A stretch of DNA of 64,000 bases from Isochrysis galbana (Eukaryota; Haptophyta; Isochrysidales; Isochrysidaceae). The stretch is from positions 3,797,448 to 3,861,447 of the forward strand of contig CM030938.1 of assembly GCA_018136815.1 (NCBI GenBank), given 5' to 3'. The notes below the pieces were generated by a model. It worked only from the letters and a program-made list of their open reading frames with translations, was not told the DNA's origin and searched no databases. Positions 55,690-64,000 of this stretch are shown here, piece by piece. Both the position numbers and the translations under genes were made by a program. Within the stretch, counting starts at the first letter, position 1. Each line of letters starts with the position of its first letter.

Positions 55690-58007
55690 ATGGCCACTTC
55701 CAAGAAGGTCGAGGAGAAGTACCAGCGTCTCCTCAAGGAGATCCAGAAGCGGCCTGAGAACCGCTCCTGCTTTGACTGCTCGGGTCGAGGCAATCAGTAC
55801 GTTGTCCTCAACTACTCCACCTTCGTCTGCACGACGTGCTCGGGGATCCACAGGGAGGAGCAGCACAAGATCAAGTCGGTGGGCATGTCCACCTTTACCG
55901 TCGACGAGATCAAGACGCTGGATGCAGGCGGCAATGCCGTCGCCAAGGCCAAGTGGCTCGCCAAGTGGACGTCCTCGGACGGAGGGCCACCGCCCGAAGG
56001 AGATGTGCAGAAGATACGCTCGTACATCAAGGCCAAGTAAGTGTCAGTAGGATGCTCTCGCGCTCTGCCCCCTTCTCTTCTCGGTGTTCGCATGTTCTCC
56101 CCGCCTTCTATCACCAGCTCACCTTCTTTGCGTCTCACTCACTCAGGTACACTGACAAGCGCTGGTACTCAGATACGCCCGCAGCTGCGCCGGCGGCGCC
56201 GGCTCCGTCGCCGGTTACGGCACCGCAAAGCATGCCGCAGCCGCATATCAACGCCCCGGCTTGCGTCCAACAGCAGTCCTCACAGCCAGTTGCATTCGTT
56301 GCCGACTTTGGCGCCTCCTTTGATGCGCCAGCCCCTGCACCCCCGCCTGCGCGGGCACCTGCGCCGCCACCGTCTGACATGGACCTGCTAGGCGGTTTGG
56401 ATATGAGTGCTGCGCCGCCATCAATCCCGGCAGGCATAGGCAGCGGATTTGCTGACTTCAATGCGCCGGCAGCGCCTTCTTTCATGGGTACCTTTGCGGC
56501 CTTTGGAGCACCCTCTCCTGCAGCCAGCGGTATGGGTAGCATGGGCAGCTTTGGTACTCCCTCTCCTCAACCACATGGTATGGGTGCCTTTGGTGCTCCG
56601 TCTCCTCAGGCGAACGGAATAGGTGCCTTTGGTGCTCCCTCACCGCCATCAAATGGAGCGGGCCCATTCGGTCCGTCCGCCCCCGCGCCAGCAGCCTTCA
56701 GCGGAGGGCCACCAGGAGGCTTCGGGAGCCCTCCAATGGGTGGTATGGCCCCGCCCCCAGGTGGCACGAACGCAGGGCTGACGCCTGGAGCAATGGCAGG
56801 TGGCATGGGGATGATGCAGCCACAACAACCCAACCCGCCCTCTGCTGCACCAGCGCCCGTGCTGCCCGCACAGCAAACGCAGCCGCCAAAGCCGGCGGGG
56901 GTGGCAGCGGGGATGATCTCTGCAGATCTGTTCAGCATGGACTCGCTTACCTCTGCTCCAGCTCCCTCAGGCCCGGCCCCGCTCAGCTATGGATCTGGAC
57001 CACAGCACGGAGGCCCTGGCATGGGCGGACAAATGTCCGGCGACCTGCCGCAGAACATGGGCGGCCCGCCGCACAGTATTGGCGGCCCGCCGCAGGGGAC
57101 GGGCATGGGCGGCCCGCCTCGTGGCATGGGCATGGGCGGCCCGCCGCAGGGCATGGGCGGCCCGCCGCAGGGCATGGGCGGCCCGCCGCAAGGCATGGGT
57201 GGGCAAGGAATGGGCGGACCGCCGCTAGGGATGGGCGGACCGCCGCTAGGGATGGGCGGACCGCCGCAAGGGATGGGCGGACCGCCGCAAGGGATGGGCG
57301 GACCGCCGCAAGGGATGGGCGGACCGCCGCAAGGGATGGGCGGACCGCCGCAAGGGATGGGCGGACCGCCGCAAGGGATGGGCGGACCGCCGCAAGGGAT
57401 GGGCGGGCCGCATCCTGGCATAAGAGGGCAGATGCCAGGCATGGGCGGGCCACATCCCGGCATGGGCGGGCCACACCCGGGCATGGGTCCCGTGCCGCAT
57501 GGTATGGGTGGCCCACAACCCGGTGTGGGTGGCCCTCGCCCAGGCATGCCGCCGTACGGCATGGGCATGCCGCATCCGGGAATGGGCGGACCCCAACAGG
57601 CCATGGGTGGGGCACCCCAAGCTGCCGCCCCAGCGTCGCCCGCTAGTGGTGGTCTAAGCGACGCCTTTGCAGGCCTGGATCCTTTTGGTGGCAAGTCGTC
57701 ATCTGCCCAAAAACAACAACATCAGACTCAGCCGCACCAGCAGGGGTATCCGCAGCAGACGTATCCGCAGCAGGCGTATCCGCAGCAGGGGTACCCACAG
57801 CAGGGGTACCCGCAGCAGGGGTACCCGCAGCAGGGCTATCCGCAGCAGGGCTATCCGCAGCAGGGCTATCCACAGCAGGGCTATCCGCAGCAGGGCTATC
57901 CGCAGCAGGGCTATCCACAGCAGGGGTACCCACAGCAGGGGTACCAACAGCATGGTCAGATGAATCCTCAACAACACATGATGATGCAACAGCGGCCGAT
58001 GATGTAA
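55690..58007 (+). CDS. ArfGAP of the AGFG/AGD14 type with long C-terminal repeats
   Basis: Exons 55690-56036 and 56147-58007 (donor GTAAGT, acceptor CACTCAG, phase 2) give 735 residues. Residues ~10-125 form an ArfGAP domain: Cys27-x2-Cys30-x16-Cys47-x2-Cys50, then SGIHRE with the arginine finger Arg55 and [20 protein letters not shown], closest in pattern to plant AGD14 and animal AGFG1. The tail is Ala/Pro/Gly-rich with scattered Phe-Gly (FGAPSP), then about 18 copies of a GMGGPPQ-type heptapeptide (57044-57430) and 14 YPQQG units (57745-57955). ArfGAPs stimulate GTP hydrolysis on Arf; AGFG-type members act with clathrin adaptors or FG-rich nucleoporin-like interactions. The repeat tail may promote condensation (inference). 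Confidence 0.93.
57044..57430 (+). repeat. 21-bp coding repeat (GMGGPPQ) in the ArfGAP gene
   Basis: About 18 units of ATGGGCGGACCGCCGCAAGG type, the central ones identical at nucleotide level, implying recent expansion. Confidence 0.95.
57745..57955 (+). repeat. 15-bp coding repeat (YPQQG) in the ArfGAP gene
   Basis: Fourteen units of TATCCGCAGCAGGGG type with third-base differences only. Confidence 0.95.
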
Positions 58008-59106
58008 CGAGAGTGTTGTAAGGGCAGCTTTCGCCAGCATCAATTTTGGGGACCCGTGGTTGTGTTTCGTGGGTGAAGCCCTGTCCATCCCTGCCGTGGC
58101 CTACCATGTCACGGCTGGCGCTAGCTTGTTCGTGTGCAGCACCGTCATTCGCCAAAGAAATCTGCTAGGAGTGTTTGGCTAGGGCTTTTTAGTGTGTACC
58201 CGAGAGCCTAGCGCTAGCCGTACCTGCTGCCCTGCAGTCTCACGGCGTCCAGCTAGTGGACAGCTCAGTCACCGTATGTGTGAGAGCAGGTGCACAGTGG
58301 GTGGGTGTGGCAGCATTGCGCATCGCCGAATCTTTGTGAACTATGTTGATGTCTTCTCGGCGGCACAAGGGCGCCAGCAACCTTTAACTCCCATTCAATG
58401 CACTTGTTCTTAGAAGCTAGGAGGCCGTTTGCGTTTAGCGTTTAGCCTCCATTTGGCACTTGATAGCGCCCTCCCAAACGCCAAAGCCCGCTTGCTGCAC
58501 TCACGCACGCACGTATGGGCTCGTGGCCGGTGTGCATGGTGCATGGATGCACAGCCACAAGCGATCGCCTGTGAAGTGTGAATAGTCGTAATAGTCGCTA
58601 TTACTGTTTTATCAAAGACTCGTCTCGAATCCTTGGCCCCTTGCGCCCTTTCGCCCTTTCCCTTTCCCGCCCTATCGGGAGAGGCACATGTGGGCGCCCG
58701 CCGCTGCTGCCCAAGTGTGCCGGAAGGGAGGGGGAGGGGCGGTGCCGGAGGCGGGAGGGGCGGTGATGGATCGGTAGCTCCTCGAGCCCCCCGCAAGAAC
58801 CGCATTCCGCGCTAACTGTCGGCGTGGCCTGGCGCCGCAGCCGCAGGCCGGAGGCGGTCTCCAAAGGCGAGAATGCGCTAAGAGTTGCAAGCGGCGCTTG
58901 CTGCTGCTGCGCTGTGCCATGTGAGCCACACGCAAGGCACAACATTTTTAAGTCCGCGCAGTAGCAGAGGTTCACTAGAGGCTGGAGGGCAATTGTTACA
59001 CACCCATAACCCATTTGTTCTCCCCTCCTGTTTCAACTTCACCATCGACTCTTGCAGCCGCGCGCGCGATCTTTTCGCAGACTAGCCTTCAAGATACATA
59101 GGCGAT
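58008..59106. other. intergenic between convergent genes
   Basis: 3' flanks of the ArfGAP gene and the minus-strand gene at 59107. No protein-like frame. Confidence 0.4.
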
Positions 59107-60845
59107 TTACAACACAGTAGTATTGGCGCCAAGCATGGTAGAAAGCGGGCCTCCCGTTCGTTGAGAAATGTTTCCACCGCCACGCAGCAAGATGTTTCCT
59201 TCACACCCTAAACGCGGCCAAATCTGTTGCACATAAGTGCAATTTACGGTTACCTGGCAGCCTTCGTATGTGCGGGTGTACACGCCAGGTTGAATCTTCG
59301 TCGCGCGAGCAACTGGGCTGCCACATTTGGCGGCCTTGTCATAAACCTCAGACCATTCGAAATCGCTGTCGAACCATCCCGTTGAGCCAGAATAGTACCA
59401 ATGGTCGCGGCGCACGAGGAGGAAGGTGGCGACGTGCGCCGTGGGATCCTCAGAGCCGGATTCGTTCTTCGTGTGATCCGGACGGTGGTAGTAGGCATGC
59501 ATGACTGATGAGACGCCTGCATCACCCTCGCGAAGCATGTCGTCGATCATTGCGCCGCCCGGTTTTCGAGTCGCTATCACCTGCATCATCATGCGCACTC
59601 GTGAGGCAGACCAACACGCCAATTAAATGTGTTGTTACGGTGACGTTACGGTGACTCCCCGGTAGCACGCATATGATGAAAACAATTGTCTGGGCGAGGT
59701 GTCCTAACCACATACGTGCGGCGGGAGTGCGCACCTGCTCCGCCCTCGCCGACTCATAGTACCGCATCCACAAAGAGCCATCCAAAGCATTGACAAGCCT
59801 TCTCTCGTCCAACCAGACTTTTGCAGCAGGAGGCCGAGTGTACCCCGCTGGGTTTGAGAATATGGGCAACTAAAGGCACAGGCGATATGCCTCTTAGCTC
59901 AGATGATGCTAACAACATAATGCGCGAAAGGACTATGTTGCGCACAACAGCCGGCCGAAGGCTGTCGCACAACTTTAGAGGCCACCCACCTTGCCAAAGC
60001 GGTTTAGTAACATGGCCGAGCGTCGCAATACGTCCAGCGTGCCATTGACGAGAATCTCACAGCCGCTCCAAGTGTCATTCAGTCCGCAGTCCGGAACATT
60101 GATGACCGTCTTGCCCCACGGCTTCACCTCGGGTATATCGTAGCCGTAGTTCACCGCATCAAAGAACACGCCTACGCGGTTGGCGAATAATCTATCGACA
60201 CGCAGGATGAGCAAAGCGGACGCGTGAGGGCCGGGCGCGCATTGCGGCTGGATGGAAGACGGAGAAGCATACACTCTCACCATCGATGGTCGTTGCAGTT
60301 GCGAGCGGGAGGACCACCTTGGAGATATAGTATTCGCGTGCAGACTCGTTGGCGAAGTTCCAAAACCAGCCGATGCACCTAGGGTTGTTGGAATGCATTT
60401 GCTGGCAGTTGGTCCGTGTATATTCTGGTCCATCGTACGACTGCAAGAAGAAGGAGGAATACCTGCGACACCACCCGGCGCAAGGAGTCGGAGACCACAA
60501 CCACCTATAGAACATCGCGCGGGGGCTGACACGAGGCGTGCGTCCTCACTCTGGGCGGCTCATGAGTGGAAGCACTGCAGCATTCATTCCGAATGCCCAG
60601 CCGAGCGAGGCGTACACGAAGACAGGAAGAGAAGGTTGAGTCCTCTTGAGAGCGGCCGCCTGCGACAGCTGCAGGTAGACCACTCCATCCCAGCCACCCG
60701 CCGCTGTCAGGTGCTGCCAGCCAATGATGGCGAGCGAGTAGCGGCCTATACGACGCAGCTGAGCCTCTGACTCCCACGCGCTGCCGTTGGAGCCGAACCA
60801 GCAAGCAGGGAAGACGGAGGAGTCGAGGCGCCAAGGCAGACCCAT
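59107..60845 (-). CDS. probable glycosyl-hydrolase-like protein, multi-exon
   Basis: Supported exons on the minus strand: 60845-60550, 60504 to about 60265, about 60220-59990, 59869-59735 and 59580-59107. Junctions 1-2 (phase 2), 3-4 and 4-5 (phase 0) are clean; junction 2-3 is unresolved (see findings). Blocks: WDGVVYLQLSQAAAL, CIGWFWNFANESAREYYISK, VGVFFDAVNYGYDIPEVKPW, DGSLWMRYYESARAE, and near the end HVATFLLVRRDHWYYSGSTG with CGSPVA and VYTRTYEGCQVTVNC. The last block (ATFLLVR-x-x-x-YFG-like, Cys-G-x-P, then V-x-T-R-x-x) resembles the hypothetical glycosyl hydrolase family 15 seen in algae and amoebae. NxT/S sites (NGT, NDT, NCT, NES) suggest a secretory-pathway protein. The family match is from memory of patterns only. 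Confidence 0.6.
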
Positions 60846-60992
60846 CCACTCTTATTCTCTCTCGCCTCTTCTCCCTCGGCGCGAGCCGGCGTAAACAACT
60901 TTCTTACTTTCTCACACTAGAGGCTAGAGCTTCTCATTCAACAACGTTTTTTATAAACCACTATAAAACAGAGCTGGAAGGTGATAGGGGGC

Positions 60993-61840
60993 TCATAGAG
61001 GCATCAGGGGCATGGTCCACACACACCCTACGCCGAGCAAAAGAGAAATCGCCAATTCTTGACCACCCGCAAGAGCCGTGCTGGAATCGCACCCACATGC
61101 CTCACAGCAGCGAGCTCCTCTCCCAGCACATTCACTCCGAGACATCGGGGACACCGGACTCGACCTCTTCCGCGGCCTCTTGTGCGTGCTGAGCGTTGGA
61201 GCCCGCCTCACCTTCATAGACACTGCCCCTGCGAGCGGCCACACAAACACACACTCCCTAACCTTGCACAACCCGCGGCGCTTCGCTCCACACTTCGGAC
61301 AACGCTTCCATCCTGACCATTGGCACGGGACAACGCCGCAGTTGCACGCGAACTCACACGTCGAAAATGCAGCCGCGCGAGCCCGGGCGCGCTCGGTATC
61401 GTCGTGAGCACGTTCCATTCGGGCCATCTTCTTCTGTTGCACCAAGGCCGCAGCCTCCAGCTCTTCCTTGTCCCTCTTCTCCTTCTCAGCCCGCAAGTCG
61501 CGTTTAGTGACAGAGCCCGATAGCTCGAAGAGAGGTGCGCGCTTCCGCGGCCCAACAGCATCTCCTGCACCTGCGAGTGGTGATCCCACGCAGCCTTGTC
61601 GCTGGAAGGGTCGCGGGACAGCGCCTGACGCACCTTACCCTCAGTGGCTAGAGGGAACTTGCCAGAGCGTATCGCTCGGCGCGTGCTCTCGCCCGCCGCG
61701 CGGCAGTGTTCCACTGCTTTGCGGACGTCTTCGAGCGTCGCGAGCCGTTGCGCCACCAGGGCATCATGGGCAGCCTTGATGTAGGCTCCCTTGCCCCCTT
61801 TGGGCGGCTCCACAGGCACCCTACCGGCCGCCGGAGCCAT
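60993..61840 (-). CDS. Cys-rich unknown protein
   Basis: Exons 61840-61639 and 61570-60993 (donor GTAAGG, acceptor CGCAG, phase 1; the 68-bp intron is the shortest here) give 259 residues. N-terminal half: basic helical (GAYIKAAHDALVAQRL, EDVRKAVEHCRAAGESTRRA). The exon join leads to SVTKRDLRAEKEKRDKEELE, a charged helix, then a Cys cluster: FACNCGVVPCQWSGWKRCPK followed by CGAKRRGLCKVREC, with seven Cys in spacing suited to a zinc ribbon. The last 70 residues look less protein-like and may include an unspliced intron after GLCKV. Not recognised. Confidence 0.6.
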
Positions 61841-62674
61841 CGGCGCCGGCGCGTGCTGGCTGCGAAGCGCTGTTGGCTGCGAAGCCCTAGCCTCTAGGGA
61901 GGGAGGGAGAGGGAGGATATTTAACCCTAGTAGTGCCGTAGTCCGCAAGACGCGAGACGGACGGTCATCGTATCATCATCGTGTCATCGTGTACTTTATA
62001 TTTACAGTACTTATAATGGCTATATTGGGAGCCCGTGGGGGCCCTGGGAGGGCTATAGGGGCCATTTGGGACAAATATGGGACCGCCTGCGGCCTGCGGG
62101 CTTGGGTAGAGGTCCCTAGCATGATTTCGTCAACGGTGCTTGGTTTTAGATTTAGATTTAGAAGCGTGGACAGCATTTTGGATTTTGGACGTTGCCACCA
62201 ACTAACAACTAACGACTAATGACGTCTAACTCTAACTCTATAACGTGCTGGCGGGGGCGTCCCAGCCCCTGTGCACTGAAGAACATGAGCGATGCATCAT
62301 GGTGATGCTGCTCGTCGCCACCACCTCCAGTATCCAGTATGGAGTACATATGGGCCATGGCCATGGAGGTGGTGATTTCGTGATTTCCCTGTGGAGATAG
62401 CTAAGACACGCTACCCGTCGGTGTGGGCACTCATCGAGATACCTGGGCTGTTGGTGCACTGCGAATTGCCCGTGGGCGACTACTCCGCTGGGAGAGGATG
62501 TCGAGTGCTCAGCCCTTGTGCAGGGAGGGCATGAGGGTGACCCGCGGGAGGAGGGAAGTTACAATAAAAATAGTGGCCGGGGGGGGGGGCGCAGAGCGCC
62601 CCATTGGCCCCTAAGATAACAAATACTAAAATATGACTAGGTTCAGAGAGAGAGAGGGAGAGAGGGAGAGGGCG

Positions 62675-62706
<32 letters not shown>

Positions 62707-62756
62707 AGAGAGAGAGGGAAGGAGAAAGAGAGAGACCTCTGCATGGTGGCGCGCCG
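61841..62756. other. intergenic upstream of the GT31-like gene
   Basis: AT-richer 61970-62020, then GA/G-run tract 62640-62740 immediately before the ATG. No gene. Confidence 0.45.
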
Positions 62757-64000
62757 ATGCTCCCCGTCCCGTCGGCGGCCTCTCGCCGTGGGTCTCGCGG
62801 AGGCGTGAGTAGCGGCACGCTGTGCTTCGTGGGCTTATTCGTGCTCGCTGCGCTCTTCCTCGCCTCCGCCGCCCTCGTCCTCGAGCGCTCCTCAGAGCCA
62901 GACAGCCACCGAGAGCGCTTCTCTCTCGCGGAGTGGAGAGCCACGGAGGCAAACTGGGGCTCACAGGCCTCGGAGGGCGCGGGAGCGGGCGCCGAGGAGG
63001 CTGATGGCGATGAACTTGTGCGGGGTGGCTTTTCCGTCGGCGAAGAACCCCTCGCTGACAATGCGGTTGGTTTGGCTGGAGGAACAAGTGCTGTGGCTGC
63101 CGACGGAGGGCGCGAGCAGCACCCTGAACCAGAGTGCGCTGCGCTGATCCGGCAGACGGACGACGTAATGTTCATGATCATAGGTGGGCGCGGGTACCAT
63201 CACGTGCGCGTCCGCGTGATGCTGCGCTCCTGGGCTCGCTGTGTCCGTCACGTGCTCGTCTTCACGGACCCTTCCCTCGATGTGCGCGAATACCTCTCGC
63301 CCTATCGCTCTGTCTACTTGCTCGCGGGTGATGCCTGGCGTCGGCGGCCGTATCTGCCCATGTCGCACATGGAGGCGCTGCACCGCTTATTGAATCGGCC
63401 CAATTCGGCCAACCCTCTCTCTTTCAACTGGTTCTTCATGGTATCGGACCGCACGTTTGTAAACGTGCCGCAGCTCTTGCGAGTCACAAACCAGCTCGAG
63501 ACGAGCAGCAAGGGCTACTACGGCCAGGTTGCTGAGGCATCACACAAAGAGTCGTTTGGTTTTCATACATACGTCGACATCAATGGTACGTTTGCCATAG
63601 CCGCACATCATGCTACTTCTATCGCCTATCCTGCGGCTAGGGATGGGATCCCGCGTTTTCATTTGCACTTATGCGCCTCGATAGTCACTTATCGAGCGTT
63701 GGGTTCCCCTGCCCACACACTCCTTGCGGCTTGCCGTTCAGCTCTGGCTTAATCATGGCCCTCCTTACTGTTCACCAGGAGGAGTTCTCCTTTCGTCTGC
63801 GCTCATGCACCGCGTATCCCATCCAGAGGCTTGCATTGATCAAAAGGATGCCGCCGGCACCTATGACATGTTTGATGCTAAGCTTGGTAACTGCGTATTT
63901 TATCTGGGCGCGCGCGCGCAGACGCTCCCAGGGTTTGGCGCCGCTGGCGAGGAAGCCTGCCCACGTGAAGGACAATCCCCCTTCCGTGGTGCCCCATCGC
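62757..64000 (+). CDS. GT31-like glycosyltransferase (core-1 galactosyltransferase type), 3' partial
   Basis: Exon 1 62757-63585 and exon 2 from 63779 (GTACGT...CACCAG, phase 1) stay open to the window end. The N-terminus is a type II signal anchor (LCFVGLFVLAALFLASAALV, ~22-41), then an acidic stem. The catalytic part has MFMIIGGRGYHHVRVRVMLR with RSWARCVRHVLVFTD, FNWFFMVSDRTFVNVPQLLR (a DDD/DxD-like position reading SDR), and after the splice GGVLLSSALMHR then CIDQKDAAG...DAKLGNC, the end pattern of C1GalT/chondroitin-synthase-like GT31 enzymes (GGaG-x-x-LS...D-x-x-LG-x-C). Likely Golgi O-glycosylation. The metal-binding Asp triad appears reduced to one Asp here, so donor use or activity is open. 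Confidence in fold is moderate. Confidence 0.65.

Noticed and set aside
56983..57694. Long antisense frames opposite the ArfGAP repeats
   Set aside because: Open only because the 21-bp repeat has no stops in any frame.
57044..57955. CRISPR-like array
   Set aside because: Contiguous coding repeats without spacers in a eukaryotic gene.

Overview
This window is nuclear DNA of a eukaryotic microalga. It has spliceosomal introns (GT-AG, mostly 68-200 bp), high GC, long low-complexity C/G, CT/GA and CCG tracts, many short inverted-repeat transposons, and a fucoxanthin-type light-harvesting protein with a secretory-type presequence. Together with an in-frame-TGA selenoprotein this points to an alga with a red-lineage secondary plastid, such as a haptophyte or pelagophyte. 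The exact taxon is inference only.

Layout. 0-2.5 kb: repeats and a 339-bp inverted-repeat element. 2.8-4.1 kb: a PH-domain/glutathione peroxidase fusion whose catalytic residue is encoded by TGA, with a form-2-like SECIS hairpin just after the stop. 5.9-6.9 kb: inverted repeats. 7.8-9.8 kb: a four-exon CCCH zinc-finger gene. 11.8-12.8 kb: a 507-bp transposon beside a Ulp1/C48 protease fragment. 12.9-16.3 kb: two genes of unknown function, one a single-pass membrane protein. 18.5-19.3 kb: a presequence-bearing protein with a duplicated motif. 20.9-21.6 and 30.2-30.9 kb: an inverted pair of near-identical acidic-protein genes. 22.1-23.3 kb: a 1.19-kb transposon inside a tandem array. 24.8-29.0 kb: a five-exon gene joining two CoA-transferase family III domains to a RING finger. 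31.2 kb: a decayed Ty3/Gypsy integrase. 32.2-33.05 kb: a second copy of the transposon family.

33.3-34.2 kb: LHC protein. 35.6-36.35 kb: GNAT acetyltransferase. 36.5-38.5 kb: repeats around an unknown ORF. 40.9-43.7 kb: a large unknown membrane/coiled-coil protein. 45.15-47.46 kb: MCM5, with E2F-like sites upstream. 51.4-51.9 kb: a small coiled-coil protein. 52.3-53.2 kb: a third transposon copy. 55.7-58.0 kb: an AGFG/AGD14-like ArfGAP with long repeats. 59.1-60.85 kb: a secreted-looking protein resembling a hypothetical glycosyl hydrolase family. 61.0-61.84 kb: a Cys-rich unknown. 62.76 kb to the end: a GT31-like glycosyltransferase running off the window.

The genes are ordinary unlinked eukaryotic genes, not an operon. 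The most notable items are the PH-selenoGPx fusion with its SECIS, the (CoA-transferase)2-RING fusion, and a transposon family with three complete copies, each flanked by a perfect 8-bp target duplication. Exon boundaries were built by eye from splice consensus plus reading-frame agreement.
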